Shown: positions 35,348-45,703 of the stretch, in pieces
Layout: every line of letters begins with the position of its first letter
How positions within the stretch are numbered: position 1 is the first letter of the stretch
Notes under the pieces: model-generated
Told to the model about the DNA's origin: nothing
Seen by the model: the letters and a program-made list of their open reading frames with translations, nothing else
The model's database searches: none
Translations under genes and position numbers: made by a program
Source of the DNA: Plantibacter sp050587525
Lineage (GTDB): Bacteria > Actinomycetota > Actinomycetes > Actinomycetales > Microbacteriaceae
Assembly (NCBI RefSeq): GCF_050587525.1
Contig: NZ_JBOBFT010000005.1
Coordinates: 124,001-188,000 of the forward strand
Reading direction: 5' to 3'
DNA: 64,000 bases

Positions 35348-36844
35348 CTACGCGGAGGTGACGGCGTGCCCGTCGTCAGTCTCCGGCGCGGCGTCCGCGG
35401 CAGCAGCGTCCACAGCAGCAGCGGTCTCCACTGCACGAGCCGCCTCGTCGGCCGCGGTCCCGGCCCGCTTCTCGGCGACCCAGCCGGCGATGTTGCGCTG
35501 CGGGGCGACGCTCATGGCGAGCGACCCGGCGGGAACGTCCTTGCGGATGACCGCGCCGGCGCCGGAGTACGCGCCGTCGCCGATGGTGACGGGCGCGACG
35601 AAGGTGTTGTGCGCGCCCGTTCGGACATGCGAACCGACCGTCGTCCGGTGCTTGTTCACGCCGTCGTAGTTGGAGGTGATCGTCCCGGCGCCGATGTTCG
35701 AGTGTTCGCCGACGACCGTGTCGCCCACGTAGCTGAGGTGCGGCACCTTGCTGCCGCGGCCGATCTTCGCGTTCTTCGTTTCGACGAACGCGCCGATCTT
35801 GCCGTCGGCGCCGAGGACCGTGCCGGGGCGCAGGAAGGAGAACGGGCCGACGGTCGCCCCCGCCTCGATGACGGACAGCGTGGCATCGGTGCGGCGGACC
35901 TGCGCCCCCTCGCCCACCTCGGTGTCGACGAGCGTCGTGTCCGGACCGATGACGGCGCCGGTCTCGACGACGGTCGCGCCGAGGATCTGCGTGCCGGGGA
36001 GGAGCGTCACGTCGGGCGCGAGCTTCGCCTTGATGTCGATCCACGTGGTCGCGGGATCCTGAACGGTCACGCCGGCGAGCTGCCAGCCGCGGACGAGGAG
36101 CGCGTTGAGCTTGGCCGCCGCAGCGCTCAGCTGTGCACGGTCGTTGATGCCCTCGACGAGCCAGGACTCGCCGACGGGCAGCGCGGAGACCTCGGATCCG
36201 GCGCGACGGAGGAGGCCGATCACATCGGTCAGGTACTTCTCGCCCTGCGCGTTGTCGGTCGTGACCTCGGCGAGGGCGTCGCGGAGCTGGTTGACACCGA
36301 AGAGGTAGATGCCGGCGTTGATCTCGCCGACGGCCCGCTCGGCGTCGTTCGCGTCCTTCTGCTCGACGATGTAGTCGAGCGCGCCCGCCGCGGTGCGGAT
36401 GATGCGGCCGTAGCCGGCGGCGTCCTCGGGGAAGGTGGAGAGGATGGTGGCGGCGACGGGGCGCTCGCGGTGACGCTCGATGAGTTCGCTGAGCGTTCCG
36501 GCGTCGAGGAGCGGGACGTCGCCGTTGACGACGAGGACGTCGCCCGTGAAGTCGGCAGGGATCGCAGCGAGGGCGAGCTCGACGGCGCGCCCGGTACCGG
36601 GGACCTCGTCCTGGTCGACGATCACGGCGTCCGGCAGCTCCGCACCGATGACCTCGACGAGGCGGTCGCGTTCATGGCGCACGACGGCGATCGTCTGCAC
36701 CGCGTCGAGCGTCCGCGCGGTGGCGAGCACGTGCCCGATGATCGGCACGCCGGCGAGCGGGTGCAGGAGCTTGGGCGTCGCGGACTTCATGCGGGTGCCC
36801 TGGCCAGCGGCCAGGATGACGATGGCGAGACGGTTGTCGGTCAC
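35348..36844 (-). CDS. glmU: Bifunctional GlmU (N-acetylglucosamine-1-phosphate uridyltransferase / glucosamine-1-phosphate acetyltransferase)
   Basis: Makes UDP-GlcNAc for peptidoglycan. 498 residues. Domains: uridyltransferase (1-235) with LAAGQGTRMKSATPKLLHPL, VPGTGRAVELAL and NAGIYLF; then the left-handed beta-helix (255-455) with hexapeptide repeats, FLRPGTVLGADGKIGAFVETKNAKIG, NIGAGTITSNYDGVNKHRT (catalytic His) and SGAGAVI. The Ala/Asp-rich C-terminal ~40 residues are the long tail of actinobacterial GlmU. GTG start at 36844 with AGAGGGA upstream; tRNA-Gln is just upstream. Confidence 0.97.
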   Translation of the reverse strand: MTDNRLAIVILAAGQGTRMKSATPKLLHPLAGVPIIGHVLATARTLDAVQTIAVVRHERDRLVEVIGAELPDAVIVDQDEVPGTGRAVELALAAIPADFTGDVLVVNGDVPLLDAGTLSELIERHRERPVAATILSTFPEDAAGYGRIIRTAAGALDYIVEQKDANDAERAVGEINAGIYLFGVNQLRDALAEVTTDNAQGEKYLTDVIGLLRRAGSEVSALPVGESWLVEGINDRAQLSAAAAKLNALLVRGWQLAGVTVQDPATTWIDIKAKLAPDVTLLPGTQILGATVVETGAVIGPDTTLVDTEVGEGAQVRRTDATLSVIEAGATVGPFSFLRPGTVLGADGKIGAFVETKNAKIGRGSKVPHLSYVGDTVVGEHSNIGAGTITSNYDGVNKHRTTVGSHVRTGAHNTFVAPVTIGDGAYSGAGAVIRKDVPAGSLAMSVAPQRNIAGWVAEKRAGTAADEAARAVETAAAVDAAAADAAPETDDGHAVTSA

Positions 36845-36904
36845 GGGTCCCTCTTCTCGAGATGTGCAGGCCGAATCCCCGTTCGGTGCTGCTGTCTGTT
36901 TCGG

Positions 36905-36976
36905 CTCCGCCACCAGGATTCGAACCTGGACCGAACAGCTCCAAAGGCTGCCGTGCTGCCGTTACACTATGGCGGA
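36905..36976 (-). tRNA. tRNA-Gln (anticodon TTG)
   Basis: Cloverleaf read on the minus strand: acceptor TCCGCCA/TGGCGGA, anticodon stem GCAGC/GCTGT around loop CTTTGGA (anticodon TTG), T arm CCAGGTTCGAATCCTGG, discriminator G. The 3' end reads GCCG, so the terminal CCA is not fully coded and must be added. Minus-strand TTGACA at 37001-37006 is a possible -35 box. Confidence 0.95.
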
Positions 36977-37075
36977 CCACCGACCACACCGGGTCGGCCG
37001 TGTCAATTCTGCCAGACGGTCGGCCGGAAACGAGCCGTGAGGGCTTCGACTGGCCAATCCGGACACGACTCCCTC

Positions 37076-37081
37076 GATAAT
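37076..37081 (+). promoter_or_regulatory. Candidate -10 box for leaderless marR-family gene
   Basis: GATAAT six bases before the ATG at 37088; no ribosome binding site. Confidence 0.5.
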
Positions 37082-37087
37082 GGACAG

Positions 37088-37603
37088 ATGCCCGGAAGCA
37101 GTGATGAGGTCGATCGCATCGTCGATGCGTGGAACCGTGAGCGCCCAGATCTCGACTTCGCGCCGCTGCAGGTGTTGTCCCGCGTCGCCCGTCTGGCGCG
37201 CCAGGTGGACCGCGCGAGACGTGCCGCCTTCACCCGGTCGAACCTCGAGCCGTGGGAGTTCGATGTGCTCGCGGCGCTCCGTCGTGCGGGATCTCCGTAC
37301 CGTTTGAGCCCCAAGGCCCTCCTGCAGCAGACCCTCGTGTCGAGCGGGACGATGACGAACCGCATCGACCGGCTCGTCGAGCGGAAGCTTGTGGAGCGCC
37401 AGGGCGATCCCAACGACGGCCGCGGCATCCTGGTCCTGATGACGAACTCCGGGCTCAACACGGTCGATGCCGCGATCACCCGACTCGTCGATGCGGAGGC
37501 CGATCTCCTCGGAGGGCTCAGCAATGGCGAGCAGGCCCGACTTGCCGTCCTGCTCCGGAAGCTCAGCCTCGACCTCGATCAGGCGGGCGAGCAGCAGGCC
37601 TGA
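37088..37603 (+). CDS. MarR family transcriptional regulator
   Basis: 171 residues, winged-helix MarR fold. Seen: NLEPWEFDVLAALRRAGSPYRLSPKALLQQTLVSSGTMTNRIDRLVERKLVERQGDPNDGRGILVLMT with the DxRxxxV-like wing (DPNDGRGILV). The effector and targets are unknown; the convergent neighbour is a TMEM175-like channel. GATAAT lies six bases before the ATG, so the mRNA is probably leaderless. Confidence 0.93.
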   Translation: MPGSSDEVDRIVDAWNRERPDLDFAPLQVLSRVARLARQVDRARRAAFTRSNLEPWEFDVLAALRRAGSPYRLSPKALLQQTLVSSGTMTNRIDRLVERKLVERQGDPNDGRGILVLMTNSGLNTVDAAITRLVDAEADLLGGLSNGEQARLAVLLRKLSLDLDQAGEQQA

Positions 37604-37619
37604 GCGGCGGCGTCGAACG

Positions 37620-38324
37620 TCAGGCGGGTCCGGTGCCGGGTCCGGTGTTCGTGCCGGCGTCGGCAGAGCCCTCCCGCCCGCTCTCCACTTCGGCGCGCCT
37701 CGTCGCGAGCCTCCCGACGAGCCACTGGGCCGGGAAGAGCGCGATCCAGAACCACATCGCGACCTGCGGATCGATGAACAGGCAGATGAGGATCGAGAGG
37801 CCGAACACGATGGGCTGCGGCAACTGGTTGTCGAGCACGTAGCGGTAGGCGGCGTGGTCGATCTCGGGCTTCATGAGGCCGCGCCGCCAGGCGTGGACCC
37901 AGAGCCAGGTCTGGGCGAGCGCAGTGGCGCTCAGCACGCCGGCGTAGCAGATGACCGCCACACGGTTCGCGCCGTACTCGCTCAGCATGCGCGTCGGGAG
38001 CGGGAGGACCGCGATGAACAGCAGGAACAGGAGGTTGATCCACTGCAAACCTGCGTCGTACCGGCCGATCGCGACGAACTTGCGGTGGTGGAAGATCCAG
38101 TTCATGCCGATGATCACGAAACTCAGCAGGTAGGCGGAGATCGTGTCCCACTCCCCCACGATCGCCTGCCACAGCCGATCTCCAGGCACGTCGGGGATCC
38201 GGATCTCGAGGACGAGGAGGGTCATCGCGATGGCCATGACGGCGTCGCTGAAGAACACGGTGCGGTCGGTGTTTCGTCCTGTGTCGAACAGTTCGCGGTA
38301 CCGATTGGTGATGCCCTCGCTCAT
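37620..38324 (-). CDS. TMEM175-family potassium channel-like protein (DUF1211)
   Basis: 234 residues with six hydrophobic segments. The family-defining FSD motif is present in TM1 (VFFSDAVMAIAMTLLVLEIRIP), as in bacterial TMEM175 K+ channels. The C-terminus (ESGREGSADAGTNTGPGTGPA) is low-complexity. No ribosome binding site; TATGCT lies six bases before the ATG, which suggests a leaderless mRNA. Confidence 0.88.
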   Translation of the reverse strand: MSEGITNRYRELFDTGRNTDRTVFFSDAVMAIAMTLLVLEIRIPDVPGDRLWQAIVGEWDTISAYLLSFVIIGMNWIFHHRKFVAIGRYDAGLQWINLLFLLFIAVLPLPTRMLSEYGANRVAVICYAGVLSATALAQTWLWVHAWRRGLMKPEIDHAAYRYVLDNQLPQPIVFGLSILICLFIDPQVAMWFWIALFPAQWLVGRLATRRAEVESGREGSADAGTNTGPGTGPA

Positions 38325-38330
38325 GCGACG

Positions 38331-38336
38331 AGCATA
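38331..38336 (-). promoter_or_regulatory. Candidate -10 box for leaderless TMEM175-like gene
   Basis: Minus-strand TATGCT six bases before the ATG at 38324. Confidence 0.45.
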
Positions 38337-38368
38337 GGGTTCATCCGCGTTCGTCGCGATCCCCTCCG

Positions 38369-38436
38369 CCAAACCTCCGTTTTCATGCAATCCGCCCGTT
38401 TTGCACGGCACTTCTTGCACGAAAACGGAGGTTTGG
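38369..38436. repeat. Long-stem palindromic element D
   Basis: CCAAACCTCCGTTTTCATGCAA (38369-38390, 22 bases) is inverted at 38415-38436 with one mismatch, around a 24-base loop. It lies 33 bases past the metI stop and before the TMEM175-like promoter, so it probably ends the metNI transcript. Arms differ from elements A-C but share the TTTTCA.GCAA edge. Confidence 0.75.
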
Positions 38437-38468
38437 GGGCGGGCAGGGCGTGGAGGCGCGGGGCGAGC

Positions 38469-39128
38469 TCAGCGGCGCAGGATCCGCCTGGCCAGCCAGT
38501 TGCCGAAGAACTGCACGGCCTGCACGAGCAGGATGATGATGAGCACGGCCGCCCAGGTGACGATCGGCTCGAACTGCCGGAAGCCCCACTGGATCGCGAA
38601 GGCGCCGAGGCCACCACCGCCGACGAAGCCGGCGACCGCCGACATGTCGACGAGCACCACGAAGATGAAGGTGTAGCCGAGGATGAGCGGTCCGAGCGCC
38701 TCCGGCACGATGATCCGGAAGATCGTCCGCAGGCGGCTGGCACCGGCCGCACGAGACGCCTCGATGACACCGGGCGACACGGTCAGCAGGTTCTGCTCGA
38801 CGATGCGGCTGATCCCGAACGTCGCGGCGAGCGAGATGATGAAGATGAACGCCGGATTGCCGATGCCCGTGCCGACGACGAGACGAGCGAGCGGCTGCGC
38901 TGCGGCGAGGAAGATGATGAACGGGATCGGCCGGAACACGTTGACGATCACGTTGAGGACGTTGAACACCCACTTGTTGGAGAGGATGTTGCCCGGCCTC
39001 GTCGTGTAGAGCCCGAGGCCGACGATGAAGCCGCCGATGCCGCCGAAGAAGAGGCTGAGGACGACGAGGAAGAGAGTCTCCCAGCTCGCCTGGAGGAGCT
39101 TGGGCAGCAGGTCGATGAGGTGGTCCAT
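38469..39128 (-). CDS. metI: Methionine ABC transporter permease
   Basis: 219 residues, five to six transmembrane segments. The EAA loop (VIEASRAAGASRLRTIFRIIVPEALGPLI) that contacts MetN is clear near residues 120-150. Its ATG shares one base with the metN stop (TGATG), so the genes are coupled. The length and the NVFRPIPFIIFLAA segment are those of MetI. Confidence 0.95.
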   Translation of the reverse strand: MDHLIDLLPKLLQASWETLFLVVLSLFFGGIGGFIVGLGLYTTRPGNILSNKWVFNVLNVIVNVFRPIPFIIFLAAAQPLARLVVGTGIGNPAFIFIISLAATFGISRIVEQNLLTVSPGVIEASRAAGASRLRTIFRIIVPEALGPLILGYTFIFVVLVDMSAVAGFVGGGGLGAFAIQWGFRQFEPIVTWAAVLIIILLVQAVQFFGNWLARRILRR

Positions 39129-40156
39129 CAGCGCACCTCCGTCACGGTCGTGCGTTCGCCGATGGTCGCGAGCGCCGCATCGATCGCCCCGTCATCGCCG
39201 CGGAGGGCGAGGGTCAGGTGACCGAACGCCTTGCCCTGGATGTCGTTGATGCCGCCGTAGACGAGTTCGAAACCGATGCCGGCCTCCGCGAGGGTGAGGA
39301 AGACGCTCGCCTGCGAGACGTCGCCGTCGCGGAAGGAGAGCGTGACGATGCGGCCTCCGTGGCGCTCGCGCAGCACGTCCAGTTCGGCGGGTGACGGGAC
39401 GCCCTTGACCACGGTCGCGACGAACTTGCGGGAGGCGGCGTGCTGCGGGTTCGAGAACACGTCGAACACTTCGCCGTGCTCGATGACGCGGCCGTTCTCC
39501 ATGACCGCGACCTTCGTCGCGAGGCTCTGGATGACGTCCATCTCGTGCGTGATGATGACGATCGTGATGCCGAAGTCGCGGTTCACGCGCTTCAGGAGCG
39601 CGAGCACCTCCTGCGTCGTCTCCGGGTCGAGGGCGCTCGTCGCCTCGTCGGCGAGGAGGATGCGCGGAGACGTCGCGAGGGCGCGGGCGATGCCGACGCG
39701 CTGCTTCTGCCCCCCGGAGAGCTGGTCGGGGTAGCTGTTGGCCTTGTCGGCGAGACCGACGAATTCGAGGAGTTCGTCCACGCGCTCGGTGATCTTCGCC
39801 TTGGGGAGCTTCGCGACCTCGAGCGGGTAGGAGATGTTCCGCCGGACGGTTCGCGAGTTGAAGAGGTTGAACTGCTGGAAGATCATGCCGATGCCGAGGC
39901 GCAATTCGCGAAGGCCCCGCTCCGGAAGTCCGGTGATGTCCGTGCCGTCGACGACGATGCTGCCGGACGTTGCCGGTTCGAGCGCGTTGATGAGCCGGAC
40001 GAGGGTCGACTTGCCCGCGCCGGAGTAGCCGATGATGCCGTAGACGTCGCCGGCTTCGATGTCGAGGTCGACGCCGTCGATCGCGGAGATCGGTTCGCCT
40101 CCCCGGTTCGGTGAGGGGTAGCGTTTCGCGACGCCGCGGAGGCTGACTAGGGGCAC
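39128..40156 (-). CDS. metN: Methionine ABC transporter ATP-binding protein
   Basis: 342 residues. Walker A GYSGAGKSTL, signature LSGGQKQRVGIARAL, Walker B ILLADEATSALDP, and the C-terminal NIL regulatory domain (about 260-340; VTLSFRDGDVSQASVFLTLAEAGIGFELVYGGINDIQGKAFGHL region) that senses methionine. GTG 40156 follows AGGA. Coupled to metI. Confidence 0.96.
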   Translation of the reverse strand: MPLVSLRGVAKRYPSPNRGGEPISAIDGVDLDIEAGDVYGIIGYSGAGKSTLVRLINALEPATSGSIVVDGTDITGLPERGLRELRLGIGMIFQQFNLFNSRTVRRNISYPLEVAKLPKAKITERVDELLEFVGLADKANSYPDQLSGGQKQRVGIARALATSPRILLADEATSALDPETTQEVLALLKRVNRDFGITIVIITHEMDVIQSLATKVAVMENGRVIEHGEVFDVFSNPQHAASRKFVATVVKGVPSPAELDVLRERHGGRIVTLSFRDGDVSQASVFLTLAEAGIGFELVYGGINDIQGKAFGHLTLALRGDDGAIDAALATIGERTTVTEVR

Positions 40157-40265
40157 GGGATCCTCAGCTGCAGGTGATGGATGAAACGCCCGATGCGTTC
40201 CAGCGACAGACGGACAGTCTGCCACGGGAACGCATCGAGAGTTGCACGACGATTGTCGGACGAAA

Positions 40266-41168
40266 TTACTTCTTGTTCGCGATGTCCTTCTGGACGGTAG
40301 CGAGCGACTTCACGAGGTCGGCGACAGGGGTCTTGAGGACCACGGCGGTTCCGCCGGAGTTCTCGACGACGCCATCGGTGACGTCCTTCGTGTCCTGGTA
40401 GATCTTGACGAGCTTCAGGTAGGTCGCGTTGTCCTTGTCCTTCGCCTTGGCGGCGAAGATGTTGACGTAGGGCAGGGCGTTCGGGTCGGACGGGTCGTCC
40501 TGCGCGATCGCGTCGGATGCCTTGAGGCCCGCGTCCGTGATGAAGTCGTTGTTGATGATCGCAGCGGCGACGTCCGGGAGCGAGGTCGGGGTGAGCGACG
40601 CTTCGAGCGTCGTGACCTTGACCTTGGACTCGGGGAGCACGTCGTCGACGGTCGAGAAGATGTTGCCGCCGTCCTTGAGCTTCACGAGCCCTGCGGACTG
40701 GAGGACGAGGAGGCCGCGCGAGAGGTTGCTCTCGTCGTTCGGGATGGCGACGGTGTCGCCCTCCTTGATCTCCTTGACGCTCTTGACCTTGGTCGAGTAC
40801 AGGCCGAGCGGGTAGATCGCGGTGGAACCGATGGGCGTCAGGTCCTGCTTCGCGGACTCGTTGTACTGCGCGAGGTAGACGATGTGCTGGAACTGGTTGA
40901 GGTCGATCTCACCCTCGGTCAGTGCCGGGTTCGGCTGCGTGTACTCGGCGAAGTCGACGATGTCGACGGAGATGCCTTCGTCGGCCGCGGCCTTCTTGTA
41001 GGTCTCCCAGTAGGGGTCGCTCGCGCCGACGACGCCGATCTTGACCGGGTTGCCGGAGGTGCCCTTGTCGTCGCCGCCGGATTCGCCGGCGCCGCTTGCG
41101 CAGCCGGCGAGGAGTGCGACGAGGGGGATGACGGCTGCTGCCGCAAGGAGCTTCTTGCTGAGTCTCAT
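40266..41168 (-). CDS. metQ: Methionine-binding lipoprotein MetQ (NLPA family)
   Basis: 300 residues. Signal peptide with positive N-terminus and lipobox LLAGC, lipidated Cys at residue 23, then a linker and the NLPA solute-binding fold (VKIGVVGASDPYWETYKKAAADEGISVDIVDFAEY region, DLNQFQHIVYL, VAIPNDESNLSRGLLVLQSAGL). It is first in the metQNI operon. AGAGGAA precedes the ATG. Confidence 0.95.
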   Translation of the reverse strand: MRLSKKLLAAAAVIPLVALLAGCASGAGESGGDDKGTSGNPVKIGVVGASDPYWETYKKAAADEGISVDIVDFAEYTQPNPALTEGEIDLNQFQHIVYLAQYNESAKQDLTPIGSTAIYPLGLYSTKVKSVKEIKEGDTVAIPNDESNLSRGLLVLQSAGLVKLKDGGNIFSTVDDVLPESKVKVTTLEASLTPTSLPDVAAAIINNDFITDAGLKASDAIAQDDPSDPNALPYVNIFAAKAKDKDNATYLKLVKIYQDTKDVTDGVVENSGGTAVVLKTPVADLVKSLATVQKDIANKK

Positions 41169-41253
41169 GATGGTGGTTCCTCTAGGTGTGGTTCGGGTGG
41201 AGCGAAGGGGGCTGCGTCCGCGGTGCTGTCCACGGGTGAGTCGCGATCCTTCA

Positions 41254-41288
41254 ACGTTAGGCGTGCGGGTTGCATCGGTCGAACCGAT
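41254..41288 (-). promoter_or_regulatory. metQNI promoter with ATCGGT/ACCGAT operator
   Basis: On the minus strand TTCGAC (41278-41283), 18 bases, TAACGT (41254-41259). The palindrome ATCGGTTCGACCGAT (41274-41288) covers the -35 box. It could bind a methionine-responsive repressor. I found no SAM riboswitch in the ~80-base leader. Confidence 0.45.
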
Positions 41289-41374
41289 ACGTAACACAAG
41301 GACTCCGGTCCGTGGTGTCGGACCCGTCCAGAGCCGCGGACCGTCGCTTGTGGCGGGTGTCCGGTCTGTGAAAT

Positions 41375-41397
41375 CCGCGACGAGTGTCGGGTCGCGG
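41375..41397 (-). terminator. Hairpin after the ABC-F gene
   Basis: CCGCGAC-9 bases-GTCGCGG, a perfect 7-bp stem followed on the minus strand by ATTTC, downstream of the ABC-F stop. Confidence 0.45.
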
Positions 41398-41463
41398 GGC
41401 GCTGCTCGGGGAGGTGTGTGAGAGACGTCCCGAGGCGCATCGCGTGCCGTCGGGCGGACGACC

Positions 41464-43284
<1,821 letters not shown>

Positions 43285-43396
43285 TCACCAAGGGTAGGCG
43301 GTCGGCGCGCCTCGACCGACCGCGGGGCGTCCCGGAGCCGGATCGGGCGTCGATGTTCGCGCCCAGCTGACCAACAACTGTGTGAAATCCCCTGGT

Positions 43397-43436
43397 TTGG
43401 CGGGGAAAGTCGCCTTACGCTACGGTAGGCGTAGCG
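43397..43436 (+). promoter_or_regulatory. tetR promoter and overlapping operator
   Basis: TTGGCG (43397-43402), 18 bases, TACGGT (43421-43426). The inverted repeat CGCTACG-N5-CGTAGCG (43418-43436) covers the -10 box, the expected place for autorepression. TTACGCTACG in it matches the half-site of the palindrome at 48939. Confidence 0.6.
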
Positions 43437-43483
43437 CTTTATCCGGTCGGCCCGGTTCGACACGAGGTGAGGAGGGCGTGCGC

Positions 43484-44050
43484 ATGACGGAGTCACGACG
43501 AGCGACCCGCTCGCAGGTGATGAGCGATCGCATCCTCGACGCTGCCCTCGACCTCATGCGCACTCGCGGTTCCGTCGCCGTCAACATCGAAGCCGTCGCC
43601 GAGACGACGGGCGTCGCCAAGACCACGATCTACCGTCGCTACCGCAACCGCTCCGAGCTCCTCCAGGCCGCGGTGGGTCGCGCGATGGCGACCTCCGTCG
43701 AGATCCCCGACGACCTCTCCACCTACGACACCTTCCGATGGCTCCTCGGCGAAGCCCGCATGATGATCGAGGACGTCGTCGGTCGAGGCACGATCGCGTC
43801 GATCCTGCTGCAGGACGACCCCGAGTTCTCCGGACTCCTCCGCGGCCTCACCCGCGACCGCGCCCGGACGCTCTCCGTGCTCATCGAGGACCGGATCGGC
43901 ACGGGAGACCTCAAGGACGATCTCGATCCCGTCCTCGTCACGACGCTGCTCCTCGGAGCCGTCCTCGGCCAATTGGTCCGTGGAGCGGACATGGACGACG
44001 ACTGGGCCGACCAGGTGCTCTCGGTGCTGTGGCCGGCACTCGCGGCGTGA
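43484..44050 (+). CDS. TetR family transcriptional regulator
   Basis: 188 residues. HTH in the first 60 (RILDAALDLMRTRGSVAVNIEAVAETTGVAKTTIYRRYRNRSEL). C-terminal part resembles the TetR_C subgroup common in mycobacteria and relatives. ATG 43484 is chosen (GGAGGG seven bases upstream). The lipid kinase gene starts 18 bases past its stop, so the two form an operon; the operator match with the lipid genes 5 kb away suggests it is their local regulator (inference). Confidence 0.9.
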   Translation: MTESRRATRSQVMSDRILDAALDLMRTRGSVAVNIEAVAETTGVAKTTIYRRYRNRSELLQAAVGRAMATSVEIPDDLSTYDTFRWLLGEARMMIEDVVGRGTIASILLQDDPEFSGLLRGLTRDRARTLSVLIEDRIGTGDLKDDLDPVLVTTLLLGAVLGQLVRGADMDDDWADQVLSVLWPALAA

Positions 44051-44068
44051 GCGGTGCAGGATGGGTGC

Positions 44069-45181
44069 ATGAGCAGCACGAGTGACGCTCCGGCACACCG
44101 ACCGGATCGGTCCGTCCGTCCGGACCGCCCCGAACCCGGCGTCGCTCGACCTCGCGCCGCCGTCCTCTACAACCCGGCTCGGGTCGCCATCGCCAAGCTC
44201 CGTCGCGCCGTCGAGCGCACCGAGGCGGACGCTGGCTGGGCGCCGAGCCTGTGGATCCCCACCGCACTCGACCGCACGGGTGACGAACTCGTCACCGAGG
44301 CCGTCGCGGCCGGCGTGGAATTGATCATCGCAGCGGGCGGCGACGGCACGGTCCGGGCGGTGGGATCGGCGATGCGGGGCAGGCCGGAGGCGTTCGCCGT
44401 GGTCCCGGCCGGCACCGCGAACCTCCTCGCCAGGAACGCGGGCATCCCGCTCGGCGACCTCCCCGCCGCCGTGCAGGCGGCGTTCACGGGCAACGACCAT
44501 CCGATCGACCTCGGGCTCCTCGAGTACCGCACGATCGATGACCGACCCGGTGAGACGCCGTTCCTCGTGATGACGGGGTTCGGCGTCGACGCGGACATGG
44601 TGACGCTGACCGATCCCGTCCTCAAACGTCGGATCGGCTGGGTCGCCTACGTCGGCCCCATCGTGCGCGGGCTCCTCCGTCGAGACCGTCCTCGTGTCGT
44701 CTACACGTTGAACGGCGAGCGCGAACAGGCCGCGCTGCTCCACTCGCTCTTCGTCGGCAACTGCGGGACCCTGACGGCGGGCTTCCGCGTGCTGCCGGAC
44801 GCGCTCATCGACGACGGGCTGCTCGACGTGCTGATGGTCCGCTCGCTCGATCACGTCGACGGTCCGCGGGTCACCCGTTGGTTGCACCGGTTCAACAACC
44901 CGGTCGCGCGCATGCGGCGACCCTCCCGCGGTCCCGCTGCGCCCAGAGAGGTCATCGTGCCGTCGGGTCCGTCGACCGTGAACACGGATTCCTTCCGGTA
45001 TGCGACGGCGACGAGCCTCGAACTGCGGATCACCCCGGAGGCGACGTTGCAGGCCGACGGCGATGAGATCGGCAAGGTCGTCTGGGCGAGGATGACGATC
45101 GATCCGGGGGCGCTCCGGTTGCGCCTCCCGGCGTCGCTCCCCCGCCCGGTGCGCCTCTTCCGTGCCGCCGAGTACCGCTGA
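44069..45181 (+). CDS. Diacylglycerol kinase-like lipid kinase (YegS/LCB5 family)
   Basis: 370 residues. DAGK catalytic domain: AAVLYNPARVA, glycine-rich ATP loop IIAAGGDGTVRAVGSAM near residues 90-105, VPAGTANLLARNAGIPL, and the second domain with GFGVDADMV and DGLLDVLMVRSLD, ending in LQADGDEIG. It phosphorylates diacylglycerol or related lipid alcohols. In this locus an alkylglycerol substrate is conceivable. ATG 44069 fits best; GTG 44054 is in frame upstream. Confidence 0.88.
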   Translation: MSSTSDAPAHRPDRSVRPDRPEPGVARPRAAVLYNPARVAIAKLRRAVERTEADAGWAPSLWIPTALDRTGDELVTEAVAAGVELIIAAGGDGTVRAVGSAMRGRPEAFAVVPAGTANLLARNAGIPLGDLPAAVQAAFTGNDHPIDLGLLEYRTIDDRPGETPFLVMTGFGVDADMVTLTDPVLKRRIGWVAYVGPIVRGLLRRDRPRVVYTLNGEREQAALLHSLFVGNCGTLTAGFRVLPDALIDDGLLDVLMVRSLDHVDGPRVTRWLHRFNNPVARMRRPSRGPAAPREVIVPSGPSTVNTDSFRYATATSLELRITPEATLQADGDEIGKVVWARMTIDPGALRLRLPASLPRPVRLFRAAEYR

Positions 45182-45197
45182 CCCTCGTCGATAGCTC

Positions 45198-45253
45198 CAC
45201 CCTTCGACAAGCTCAGGGGCCGGAACCCGGTCACTGAGCCTGCCGAACTGTAC
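45198..45253. repeat. Palindromic repeat pair (copy 8)
   Basis: Left arm CCCTTCGACAAGCTCAGGGG and right arm CGGTCACTGAGCCTGCCGAA with almost no loop; a 20-bp hairpin after the lipid kinase. Confidence 0.8.
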
Positions 45254-45319
45254 TCCCATATCACACATCGAATTTGTTATGGTGTGACGTGCAAGACCAT
45301 CGATCGAAGGAGTTCCGCG

Positions 45320-45586
45320 GTGACCGACGACGTCCAGCTCCCTCCGGGATGGGGTGTCGGTCAGACAGCGTTGACCGCTGTGTGGTTCCTGCTCCTCCTG
45401 TGGGCGATCGTCACGGTGATGCTTCGTTGGAGACACGCGCCGCAGGGACTCTGGCTCGCGCTCGTCCTGCTGATTCCGATGGTCGGCCCGCTCGTCTGGC
45501 TCGTGCACTTCTACACGTCACCACCTGGGCCCACCACTCCTGCAGACGACACGAACACCGATCAACACCTGCGCCGAGAGCGATGA
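45320..45586 (+). CDS. Small membrane protein, PLDc_N-like
   Basis: 88 residues with two hydrophobic helices (ALTAVWFLLLLWAIVTVML; LWLALVLLIPMVGPLVWLVHF). The second helix with xPxxGxxxW is the PLDc_N (phospholipase D nuclease N-terminal) type of small membrane protein found alone in many actinobacteria; function unknown. GTG 45320 is chosen for AAGGAG seven bases upstream; an ATG at 45284 would add 12 residues without such a site. Confidence 0.7.
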   Translation: MTDDVQLPPGWGVGQTALTAVWFLLLLWAIVTVMLRWRHAPQGLWLALVLLIPMVGPLVWLVHFYTSPPGPTTPADDTNTDQHLRRER

Positions 45587-45590
45587 ACCC

Positions 45591-45703
45591 CACCCTTCGA
45601 CAGGCTCAGGGACCGGAGCCCTTCGACGGGCTCAGGGACCGGCCCACTCAGGGACCGACGGGCTCAGGGACCGGTGCCCGGTCACTGAGCCTGTCGAAGT
45701 GCC
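45591..45703. repeat. Palindromic repeat cluster (copy 9)
   Basis: Three left-type arms (CCCTTCGACAGGCTCAGGGA and variants) and one right-type arm (CGGTCACTGAGCCTGTCGAA) between convergent genes; ends at the stop of the ether-lipid synthase gene. Confidence 0.8.

Noticed and set aside
36905..36976. tRNA gene as an integration site for a mobile element
   Set aside because: No integrase, direct repeat of the tRNA 3' end or foreign gene block follows on either side.
35129..37603. 824-codon frame that includes the marR gene
   Set aside because: Only the part from 37088 is a real protein; the rest is antisense to glmU and prs and crosses the tRNA-Gln gene.
41169..41463. SAM riboswitch upstream of metQ
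   Set aside because: No SAM-I, SAM-II or SAM-IV core sequences could be recognised; only short hairpins and a palindrome are present.
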